Assembly: GCA_965221465.1 (NCBI GenBank)
Contig: OZ244892.1
Span: 124,001-188,000 of the forward strand
DNA: 64,000 nt
Direction: 5' to 3'
Source: Azophilus sp965221465
Lineage (GTDB): Bacteria; Pseudomonadota; Gammaproteobacteria; Pseudomonadales; Azotimanducaceae
Shown here: in pieces, positions 1 through 7,123 of the stretch
Position numbering within the stretch: position 1 is the first letter of the stretch
Layout: each line of letters starts with the position of its first letter
Made by a program: the position numbers and the translations under genes
The notes under the pieces: model-generated
The model's database searches: none
Seen by the model: the letters and a program-made list of their open reading frames with translations, nothing else
Told to the model about the DNA's origin: nothing

Positions 1-462
1 CTGGTGGTGCTGCTCGGTTCGGCGCCGCTGGCACTCTCGAGCGCGTTGCTGTTCACCTATCTGGACCTGACCACCATCAATACGTATACACAGATCGGCC
101 TGATCACGCTGGTGGGCCTCATCGCCAAGAATGCCATTCTGATCGTGGAATTCGCGCGCAACCTGCAACTTGCGGGGGCCACCAAGATCGAGGCCATCAG
201 GAATTCGGCAGCGGTCCGCCTGCGGCCGGTGCTGATGACCGCCGCCGCCACGGTCATGGGGCACATGCCGCTGGTCTTCGTCACCGGCGCCGGCGCCGAG
301 GCCCGCAACAGCATCGGCATCGTGCTGGTGGCCGGCATGCTGCTCGGCACCTTGTTTACGCTGTTCGTCCTGCCCAGCATCTATTGCCTGCTGGCTGCCG
401 AACGGAGAGCCTCGGAACCGCTATCGACTTCGCCATCGACCGCCCGGCCAGTCACCGCATGA
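1..462 (+). CDS. RND efflux pump inner-membrane subunit, C-terminal part (5' end outside window)
   Basis: This is the last ~153 residues of an AcrB/MexB-like (HAE1) proton-driven RND transporter. The frame is open from base 1, so the gene starts upstream. Visible are the hallmark segment GLIAKNAILIVEFA, the following RLRPVLMT loop and the last transmembrane helices (GIVLVAGMLLGTLFTLFVLPSIY), which end RND proteins. The short polar tail after the last helix is normal. The stop codon overlaps the start of the next gene (ATGA), so the CoA transferase is probably translated from the same mRNA. The substrate of the pump cannot be told from this end. Confidence 0.9.
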   Translation: MVVLLGSAPLALSSALLFTYLDLTTINTYTQIGLITLVGLIAKNAILIVEFARNLQLAGATKIEAIRNSAAVRLRPVLMTAAATVMGHMPLVFVTGAGAEARNSIGIVLVAGMLLGTLFTLFVLPSIYCLLAAERRASEPLSTSPSTARPVTA

Positions 463-2906
463 GCAGTCAATCCGCAGACAGCGCCCGCACGATGCTCGGT
501 GGTTATCGGGTTCTCGACTTTACCGACGCGCGCGGTGAACTGGGCCCGATGCTGCTCGGTGATCTCGGCGCAGACGTGATTCGTGTCGAGCTGCCGGAAG
601 GCACGCCGGCCAGGCATGCGCCGCCGTTGACCGAAGACGGCGCGTGCAGCCTTCAGTTCCTGGCGTTCAATCGCAACAAGCGATCCATCGTCGTGGAACG
701 GGGCGAAGCGGACCTGCTCGAATCTCTGGTCGCCAGCGCAGATTTTCTCTTCGAATCCTGGCCGGGGGGGCTGCTCGAGGCCTACGGGCTGGATGTCGAC
801 GCCGTGCGCAGCATCAATCCCCATATCGTGCACGTCTGCGTTTCGCCCTACGGCAGGGAGGGGCCGCGGGCCGAGTGCATCGCCAACGATCTCACGCTTG
901 CCGCCATGGGCGGGCCGGTGTCGCTGCAGGGGTCGCCGGACCGGGCGCCGCTGCGGCTGAGTGTGACCCAGGTGTGGCGGCACGCCGGCGCGGAATCGGC
1001 GGTGGGCGCCATGGCCGCCCACGCCAGGCGGCTTCGCACCGGCAAGGCGCAATTCGTCGATCTCTCGGCCCAGTGCGCCATGACCTGGACCATGCTGAAC
1101 GCAATGGATGCCTACGCCATCCAGGGCGCGGACTTCGAGCGCAACGGTTCCCGGATGGGTGCGGGAAGCGCCGGAATCGAGCTTCTCTATGCGACGGCTG
1201 ACGGTTACGTCATTGCCCTTCCCATGTCCGGTGTGATTCAGGGTTGCCTGCCCTGGATGATCGATGATGGCGTGGCACATGAATCGTTGCTCGAACTCGA
1301 TTGGGAAGCGTACGACGAGAAGGCCCGAGACCCGGACGCGCCGTCGTTCAACCTGCGCGATGGGGCGGCGCTGTGTCAGCAGTTTTTCGAGCGTCACACC
1401 AGCGAGGAACTCTTTCGATTCGGCCTGAAGCACGGGATTTCGCTTGCGCCGGTGAACACGCTTGCGGAATTGCTGGCGCTGGATCACCTCGATGCGCGTG
1501 ACTATTGGCGGGAGGTGGAGGTTGGCAGCGACTTGCGGGTTCGCGGCGCCGGCGCCTGGGCGAAGCCGTCCGTCGGGGCACTGGAGGTGCGCTCGGGAGC
1601 GCCACGGCTCGGCGAGCACGGCGACGAGATTCGGGCGGAACTTGCTGCGGCGGAGCGCACGGAGTGGTGGCGTCAGGCGGGCGAGACGTCCGATGACGCA
1701 CTGCCTTTTGCCGGGCTGAAGGTGGTTGATTTTGCGTGGGTAGGTGTCGGGCCCATATCCACGAAGTTTCTGGCCGATCATGGCGCCACCGTTGTCCGCG
1801 TCGAGTCGGAAGTGCGACCGGACGTGCTGCGCGGCGCCGTTCCCGTCAAGGACGGCGTGTTGGGCTTGAACCGCTCTCAGTTCTTCGGTGATTTCAATAC
1901 CTCGAAGCTCAGCATCACCCTGGACATGAAGCACGCGGAAGCCCGCGACATTGCCCGGCAACTGGTGGCCTGGGCGGATGTCCTCGTGGAGAGCTTCGCC
2001 CCCGGCGCCATCGAACGCATGGGCCTCGGGTACAAGGATGTCCGCAAGCTCAACCCCGGTATCGTCATGGTCAGTACCTGTCTCATGGGTCAGACCGGCC
2101 CGGCCCGGTCGTTGGCCGGTTACGGCTACCACACCGCGGCGATCGCCGGTTTTCAGGCGGTCACCGGCTGGCCCGACCGCCCGCCTTGCGGCCCGTGGGT
2201 CGCCTACACCGACACCATCGCGCCGCGTTTCGTGACGACGATTCTGGCCGCTGCGCTCGACCGGCGGCGGCGCACCGGCGAGGGATGTTTCGTGGACCTT
2301 GCGCAACTGGAAGCGTCGCTGCACTTCCTCGGCCCGGAGCTTCTGGATCTGCAGGTACACGGCCGCAAGGCGGCGCGGCTCGGCAATCGCAGCCCCTACG
2401 CGGCGCCGCAAGGGTGCTATCCCTGTGCGGGCAACGATCAGTGGGTGGCGGTCGGTGTGGATACCGATGAGCAATGGCTCGACCTGTGCCGGGCGATGGG
2501 CCTTGGTGACCTGGCAGCCGATGCGGAGCTTCGGACCGTCGAAGGGCGGCAGACTGCCCACGACCGAATCGATGCGGCCATTGCCGCCTGGACGAAAGGA
2601 CGAACGCCGCAGTCCGTCATGACCGCGCTGGCGGAGGCGGGCGTGCCAGCGGGGGTCGTGCAAAGGAGCAGCGACCTGCTGCGGGACGAGCAATACGCAC
2701 ATCGCGATTTCTACCGTTATCTTGACCACCCGGAAATGGGTCGCATTCCCTACGCCGGCCACCAGTACAAGATCGAGGGCTACGACAACGGTCCGCGCAC
2801 CCCGGCGCCGATGCTCGGACAGCACAGCTTCGAGGTGTTGAGCGAAATCCTCGAGCTTTCCGACGACGACATTGGGGCTGCATTCGCAAGCGGTGCGGTG
2901 ACATGA
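459..2906 (+). CDS. Fused two-domain CaiB/BaiF (type III) CoA transferase
   Basis: The 815-residue protein is two CaiB/BaiF CoA-transferase units in tandem, about residues 15-390 and 415-800; single-unit family members are ~400 residues. Each half opens with a Rossmann-like segment (GYRVLDFTD; GLKVVDFAWVG) and carries the conserved catalytic aspartate context (QFVDLSAQ in the first, CFVDLAQLEAS in the second). Family members move CoA between carboxylic acids through an aspartyl-CoA thioester. The ATG at 459 overlaps the RND stop and puts the start directly before the first domain; the longer open frame upstream has no family similarity. Acyl donor and acceptor are unknown; activation of a catabolic acid is the likely role given the neighbourhood. 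Confidence 0.88.
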   Translation: MSSQSADSARTMLGGYRVLDFTDARGELGPMLLGDLGADVIRVELPEGTPARHAPPLTEDGACSLQFLAFNRNKRSIVVERGEADLLESLVASADFLFESWPGGLLEAYGLDVDAVRSINPHIVHVCVSPYGREGPRAECIANDLTLAAMGGPVSLQGSPDRAPLRLSVTQVWRHAGAESAVGAMAAHARRLRTGKAQFVDLSAQCAMTWTMLNAMDAYAIQGADFERNGSRMGAGSAGIELLYATADGYVIALPMSGVIQGCLPWMIDDGVAHESLLELDWEAYDEKARDPDAPSFNLRDGAALCQQFFERHTSEELFRFGLKHGISLAPVNTLAELLALDHLDARDYWREVEVGSDLRVRGAGAWAKPSVGALEVRSGAPRLGEHGDEIRAELAAAERTEWWRQAGETSDDALPFAGLKVVDFAWVGVGPISTKFLADHGATVVRVESEVRPDVLRGAVPVKDGVLGLNRSQFFGDFNTSKLSITLDMKHAEARDIARQLVAWADVLVESFAPGAIERMGLGYKDVRKLNPGIVMVSTCLMGQTGPARSLAGYGYHTAAIAGFQAVTGWPDRPPCGPWVAYTDTIAPRFVTTILAAALDRRRRTGEGCFVDLAQLEASLHFLGPELLDLQVHGRKAARLGNRSPYAAPQGCYPCAGNDQWVAVGVDTDEQWLDLCRAMGLGDLAADAELRTVEGRQTAHDRIDAAIAAWTKGRTPQSVMTALAEAGVPAGVVQRSSDLLRDEQYAHRDFYRYLDHPEMGRIPYAGHQYKIEGYDNGPRTPAPMLGQHSFEVLSEILELSDDDIGAAFASGAVT

Positions 2907-3008
2907 TGTTTTTCACCACCACTGCTCTCTGATTTGTGTTGCATCAAAGTCAGTTGTTTGTGATTCATCGATGAAGGATCACGCCGATCAGGCCGGTCGA
3001 GAAGCAGG

Positions 3009-3413
3009 GTGACTGGGCGGGCGGATGCGGCGGAAACTGTCCTTCGGCGTGTATTGCGGTCCGGAAGCCTCGAGCAGTTTCCGACGCACTCCCGTCATCT
3101 CGATGTCGTGCTTGCCGTGGCAGCCACCACGCTGGTGCGGCGGCGGCCCTACGGGGAATCGCAGATCAACGAGGCACTCATCGACTGGCTGGAATCGGTT
3201 CGGGGCCATATCGATCACGTCACGTTGCGGCGACGCATGGTGGACCTGGGCTTTCTGAAACGGACCGTCAACGGCTCGCGCTACTTCATGAATTACGGCC
3301 GGGTAGCCGAAACCCTCGGCGACCCCGCCCCGGAACTCGACGCAGGTGCGATCGCCAAAGAGGTGCTGCGCGATCGGGAGGCGCGCAAGCGAATGTATAC
3401 GTCTGCGAACTGA
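3009..3413 (+). CDS. DUF2087-family protein (possible transcriptional regulator)
   Basis: A 134-residue soluble protein with the DUF2087 pattern: a helical segment (YGESQINEALIDWLE) followed by DHVTLRRRMVDLGFLKRTVNGSRYF, the conserved LRR..D.G.L.R...G..Y signature. DUF2087 domains are usually found alone or at the end of HTH regulators. The start is a GTG at 3009 without a convincing ribosome-binding site, and another start inside is possible. It stands alone about 100 bp after the CoA transferase. Role unknown. Confidence 0.7.
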   Translation: MTGRADAAETVLRRVLRSGSLEQFPTHSRHLDVVLAVAATTLVRRRPYGESQINEALIDWLESVRGHIDHVTLRRRMVDLGFLKRTVNGSRYFMNYGRVAETLGDPAPELDAGAIAKEVLRDREARKRMYTSAN

Positions 3414-3590
3414 TTCTCGGAGTTGCGATGCTCCGGCGCGATGCCGCAGACTGACGACGCTTGCCATCCAATGACTATCGGTTCAGTTTTGAGATGCTTT
3501 TCCTGAAACACAACTGCCCCGCACGCACAAGGCGCGCACCAACGTTCGGGTTTGGAATCAGCACTACGGCACGTGATTTCTTCGGCTGAG

Positions 3591-3761
3591 TTACTCTTTT
3601 CGCCTCAGCCACCACATCGCGCTGAACTTACCCAACGCGCAACCCATGATGCCGCATGCGACGATGTTGTAGCGCTCGGCGAATATCGCCCAGCCAACCA
3701 AAGCGCCGATCGCGCCGCCCATTATCATTGCCGCTGCTTCCTTGAAGTCTTTTGCGATCAT
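3591..3761 (-). CDS. Small two-segment membrane protein, part of a bacteriocin-like locus
   Basis: A 56-residue minus-strand frame, read directly from the sequence. It begins MIAKDFKEAAAMIMGG, followed by a glycine/alanine-rich hydrophobic segment (AIGALVGWAIF), a short polar turn (AERYN), a second hydrophobic stretch ending FSAMWW, and a basic tail RRKE. This looks like a small inner-membrane protein or an unprocessed hydrophobic peptide. Its ATG lies about 50 bp downstream of a short leader-like frame (3813-3866) whose translation start is nearly a copy of that of the double-glycine peptide at 5502-5690. Immunity protein or second peptide of a pair are both possible; this is inference. Confidence 0.5.
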   Translation of the reverse strand: MIAKDFKEAAAMIMGGAIGALVGWAIFAERYNIVACGIMGCALGKFSAMWWLRRKE

Positions 3762-3812
3762 TTCATTTCGCCTTGCTGGTTTTTTTCAAGCAAATTATTT
3801 GAAATGAGTAGT

Positions 3813-3866
3813 TCACTCTCCTCTCGGGCTGCGTTCAGGAAGAGCGATCACCGTATGTTCTCGCAT
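3813..3866 (-). pseudogene. Short leader-like frame, probable decayed copy of the 5502-5690 peptide start
   Basis: This 17-codon frame begins MREHTVIAL and stops after SPRGE. About 25 bp around its start, including an AGGAGGT ribosome-binding site at 3873-3879, match those of the intact peptide gene (start 5690, MRELTVQEM) with only a few differences. The copy has no double-glycine site in any frame, so it is either a truncated paralogue or an upstream reading frame for the small membrane protein that follows. Confidence 0.4.
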
Positions 3867-4203
3867 TTCAATACCTCCTGATTGTTGGTGAAATTGCGAC
3901 ACTTGCATCGATGTCCCACTCCGTCAACGATTAAACGGCGCTCTCACGGATTTCTTCATAATCTAATATTGCTGCGAGGTCAGGCGGTGGAATTTAGAGT
4001 TCGTTCGGATGGATCTGGCGGGACGGGGGGCGTGGTCGTAATCGGATCAGTCGACGGGGCAGTTCTTGCTCTCGTGCAGCTTCGCCACCAGCGTTACCCG
4101 ATCGCAGAAGAAGCGGTACCAGGCCGGTCGACTGTGGCGCATGCTGCCGGAAAGACGTATTCTCTCGCGCCCTACCTTGAGTTGCTGTCGAAGGAGCAAG
4201 TCG
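3867..4203. other. Non-coding stretch
   Basis: No reading frame with protein-like composition was found on either strand. It holds the ribosome-binding site of the leader-like frame (minus strand, 3873-3879) and, at its right end, an AAGGAGC ribosome-binding site for the gene starting at 4204. Promoters for both directions must lie here, but no clear -35/-10 pair was recognised. Confidence 0.5.
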
Positions 4204-4719
4204 ATGAAGGCAAAGAACTATTTGATTGGAACCGGTGTGGCACTCGGGCTGATGTCGGGGGGCGCGGCCCAGGCCGATACCGAGGCGGTCATGCAGAAAC
4301 TGAAGGCGCTGGAAGGCGAATGGATGCTGGTCGATGAACTGGGCGAGGTGCGCGAACAGGTCGCATCCGAGTTCAGTTTGACGGCGGGCGGCTCGGCGCT
4401 TCGCGAGCTGATGTTCCCCGGCGACGACCACGAGATGATGAACGTCTTTCACGCGGATGGGGATCGGGTGCTCATGACCCACTATTGCGCAGCCGGCAGC
4501 CACCCCCGCCTCGAGGTGGTGCCGGCAGACGAGGGCGATGGATTGCTGCTCGAGTTCGAGAGTATCACCAATTTGCCGTCGCCAGGCGCGCACTTCATGC
4601 ATCACGCCGAATACGAGTGGGACGGAGACAATCGCCTCACCACCACCTGGTATGGCAGTGAGAACGGCAGGATTTCCGACGAAACAACAGTAATCCGTAT
4701 GGCGCGACGGGAGGAGTAG
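4204..4719 (+). CDS. Secreted/periplasmic protein of unknown function
   Basis: A 171-residue protein with a clear Sec signal peptide (MKAKNYLIGTGVALGL...GGAAQA, cleavage near residue 24-25). The mature part is acidic and shows alternating strand-like segments (EWMLVDELGEVREQ, GGSALRELMF, RVLMTHYCAAG, GLLLEFESI, EYEWDGDNRLTTTWYG), as in lipocalin-like barrels that bind small hydrophobic molecules, but no named family was recognised. The ATG at 4204 is preceded by AAGGAGC at proper spacing; the longer open frame upstream lacks coding character. It is monocistronic. Confidence 0.75.
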   Translation: MKAKNYLIGTGVALGLMSGGAAQADTEAVMQKLKALEGEWMLVDELGEVREQVASEFSLTAGGSALRELMFPGDDHEMMNVFHADGDRVLMTHYCAAGSHPRLEVVPADEGDGLLLEFESITNLPSPGAHFMHHAEYEWDGDNRLTTTWYGSENGRISDETTVIRMARREE

Positions 4720-5007
4720 CGCCAGTCGCTCGTCGTCCTGAGCGCAAGTCCAACCGGGCGATGCCCTCGTCGGACAACAATGCGTTTCATGGGCGAACAG
4801 CCGACGCGTTACGGGCCTGATCCACGATCAAGAAGCACAGCGGCTTTGCGCTTCATGCCGACGAAGCTCGGACGAACGATGAAGGCTCAGAATCTGGTTC
4901 ACTCAAGAACGCAGTTTAAACGTAGAGATGGCACCTCTGAGAAGTATGCCAGTACAGCAGCACACTCGAACGGAAGCTCGTTTTGCGGTTAGTGCGCGGA
5001 TGCCTAG

Positions 5008-5235
5008 TTAGCGGTTTTTCTTGTCATTTTCTCTGTCGTTACGCTGCGATTCCCAAACGGTTGCGGCACCGAAAAAAACAACCATGACCGACGCCAGAAT
5101 AAGTGCGCTTCGCAGAACCGCGTCGAACCCGGCGCCACCCATGTAACCGATATAGAAGCCCGAGCCCACGCTGGCTGCCACTACGATGCTGACTCGATAC
5201 GGTTTCCAGCGAGATCTCGCATTCGGTTTGCTCAT
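5008..5235 (-). CDS. Small membrane protein, candidate immunity protein
   Basis: A 75-residue protein starting MSKPNARSRWKPYR, with a basic N-terminus, two hydrophobic segments (VSIVVAASVGSGFYIGY and LILASVMVVFFGAATVW) and a highly charged tail (SQRNDRENDKKNR). A start 11 codons upstream (5268) is possible but less likely. It lies downstream of the double-glycine-leader peptide on the same strand, with a strong hairpin between them; small membrane proteins in this position often give immunity to the peptide. No family was recognised, so the role is inferred from context only. Confidence 0.55.
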   Translation of the reverse strand: MSKPNARSRWKPYRVSIVVAASVGSGFYIGYMGGAGFDAVLRSALILASVMVVFFGAATVWESQRNDRENDKKNR

Positions 5236-5376
5236 AACCTTTTCCCACAAGTCATCTGCCAGTGGCACTCACCAATTGTGGATCGGCCAATCGAGCGGCC
5301 GATGAGGGCATGCTCGATGCAGTCGACAACGTTCATGTTGATCCCGTGCGATGCTAAAGTCATTTTGGGCCGCGGA

Positions 5377-5403
5377 AACGGGGATCCATGAAGGATCCCC
5401 GTT
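5377..5403. terminator. Perfect 11-bp stem hairpin between peptide and membrane-protein genes
   Basis: AACGGGGATCC and GGATCCCCGTT are exact inverted repeats around a 5-base loop. There is no U-run on either side, so it is not a classical intrinsic terminator; on the minus strand it could act as a partial terminator or mRNA-stabilising stem between the peptide gene (ends 5502) and the membrane-protein gene (starts 5235). Confidence 0.6.
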
Positions 5404-5501
5404 GCACGATGTGTCCAGCGTCTGTAGCCAATTACCGCAAGACGTTCGTGCTGATCGCACCGATAGGTTCGATCGCGTACGGTTGGCTCTTCAACTGGAG
5501 C

Positions 5502-5690
5502 CTACTCGGCCACGCAGCTATTCTGTGATTGGACGAGGGAAACACCGGCAAGCAAGAGCCCTGCAACACCAATAGCGGTGGCAGCCACCTTGTGTTTTAC
5601 GACCAAGCTTCCGAATGCCAGGACAACGCCGAGTACTGGTACGATACCGCCGCTTGCCTCATCCATTTCCTGTACTGTTAGTTCTCGCAT
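5502..5690 (-). CDS. Double-glycine-leader peptide, putative class IIb-like bacteriocin
   Basis: The 62-residue product starts MRELTVQEMDEASGG, a typical leader of the lactobin A/cerein 7B class of peptides that is cut after Gly-Gly by C39-peptidase ABC exporters. The predicted 47-residue core is hydrophobic and glycine/alanine-rich (GVVLAFGSLVV; AIGVAGLLLAGVSLV) and ends in a short polar tail with one cysteine (QNSCVAE), as expected for a pore-forming peptide. Start 5690 is chosen because AGGAGGC lies six bases upstream; the ATG two codons earlier would touch the ribosome-binding site. No C39 exporter is encoded in the window. Leader recognition is solid, activity is inferred. Confidence 0.72.
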   Translation of the reverse strand: MRELTVQEMDEASGGIVPVLGVVLAFGSLVVKHKVAATAIGVAGLLLAGVSLVQSQNSCVAE

Positions 5691-5923
5691 TTCCATGCCT
5701 CCTGTAAGTTAATGGGAAGCCGACACTTGCATTCGGGTGCTTGGCGGTCAACGCTGATTGGGCGATCTCACTGAAGTCTTCAGAATGCAATATCAGAACG
5801 ACACCAACGCGCGGGTTTTCGGCTACAACTCGGCGGTGCCTTGCGGGCGAATGCGCCATTGCCCGTGGGCAGTTGGCTTGCAATACGGCAGTCTGTTGTC
5901 GACTGGTAACTCGTGTTCGTTTG

Positions 5924-7123
5924 ATGCGCCCCCTGCATAGCTACCTCTTGGGCACCGGAACCTGGTTCCTGTCCATTGGAATCCAGGGTGTTCTGTTCGC
6001 CTGGCTGGTCACCATGGTGCTGCGGGAGTCGCCGGAGATGGTGGGGGTTGCGCAGATGATGCTGTTGCTGCCCGGTACCTTGCTGATTCTGGTCGGGGGC
6101 AGCTATGCCGATCGATTCGGAGGGCGGCGGGTGGCCGTTGCCGCGCAATCCGCGGCAGTCGCTGCGCCGCTCTTCCTGCTCGCTCTCGTCGTTGCAGACA
6201 GGCTTACATTCAGTGGCATGCTCGTCTATGCATTCGTGATGGGGTGCGCCCAGGCCTTTGTCACGCCGGCCCGGGACGGGCTGCTCAACCAGGTGGCGGG
6301 AGGCCGGGTGCAGCGGACCGTCCTGTTCGCGAGTGTGGTGCAATTCGGCCTGCAGATGGTGGGTTTCCTGGTGGCTTCGGTCGGTGATTTCATCGGGCCG
6401 GGGCCGATTCTGGCCACGCAGGCGTGCATTCTCGCAGCGGGGGTCTGGGCGTTCCGGCGCATGGATGTCGCGCCGCCGGTTCCGGTCGTTGCCGATCGGC
6501 CATCGCTCCTGCAATCGGTGCGGGAAGGGTCGAAAACCGTATTGAGCCATGCCGGCATGCGCGCGGTGGTGCTGGTCAATGTGGCCATGTCCACCTTCTT
6601 CATGGGTGCCTACATCGTCACCCTGCCGCTGCTGGTGCGCGAAGTATTCGACGGCAGCGCCAGAGACCTCGGTCTCATCAACATCTGCAACTCCCTCGGG
6701 CTCGTGCTTTCGCTGCTGCTGGCGCTGCGTCTTGGCGGTTTCGCGCGTCCCGGGCGGGCGTTGCTGCTGGGGCTGCTGGCGGGTTCGGTGATGCTCTTTA
6801 CCGTCGCGCTCTCGCCGAACTTCGCCATGGTGTTGCTGACGGTCTTTTTCTGGGGCGCCAGCGGCGGCATTTCCATGAGCATGTCCAGAACCATCATGCA
6901 GGAACAGGCGCCGGAAGATCAGCGCGGCCGGGTGATGGGCTTCAATGCCTTTTCCTTCATGGGCGCCGGTCCGATCGGCGCCCTCGGCAGCGGGTTTCTG
7001 GTCGATCAGTTCGGCCCGCAGGCAGCTCTCATGGTGGCCAGCGCGGGCGCGGCTGCCGTGACGGTGGTGATAGGATTCTTCTCCTCTCTGTGGCAGATGA
7101 CGGGCAGGTGGAGCAAGGCATGA
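5924..7123 (+). CDS. MFS exporter, EntS-like
   Basis: A 399-residue major facilitator superfamily protein with about twelve hydrophobic segments and the cytoplasmic loop GGSYADRFGGRRVAVAAQ between helices 2 and 3 (MFS motif A). The layout resembles the EntS/MFS_3 group, which exports siderophores or drugs. The start MRPLHSYLLGTG at 5924 begins just before helix 1; the preceding 61 in-frame codons are polar and cysteine-rich and look non-coding. The stop overlaps the HyuA start (ATGA), so the two are translationally coupled. It is divergent from the bacteriocin-like peptide, 233 bp away. Substrate unknown. Confidence 0.85.
   Translation: MRPLHSYLLGTGTWFLSIGIQGVLFAWLVTMVLRESPEMVGVAQMMLLLPGTLLILVGGSYADRFGGRRVAVAAQSAAVAAPLFLLALVVADRLTFSGMLVYAFVMGCAQAFVTPARDGLLNQVAGGRVQRTVLFASVVQFGLQMVGFLVASVGDFIGPGPILATQACILAAGVWAFRRMDVAPPVPVVADRPSLLQSVREGSKTVLSHAGMRAVVLVNVAMSTFFMGAYIVTLPLLVREVFDGSARDLGLINICNSLGLVLSLLLALRLGGFARPGRALLLGLLAGSVMLFTVALSPNFAMVLLTVFFWGASGGISMSMSRTIMQEQAPEDQRGRVMGFNAFSFMGAGPIGALGSGFLVDQFGPQAALMVASAGAAAVTVVIGFFSSLWQMTGRWSKA

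Noticed and set aside
381..2825. Long minus-strand frame opposite the CoA transferase
   Set aside because: Arginine/histidine-rich with no family motifs; a shadow of the high-GC plus-strand gene.
4780..4992. 70-codon plus-strand frame
   Set aside because: No ribosome-binding site, no hydrophobic or motif content, low-complexity polar composition.
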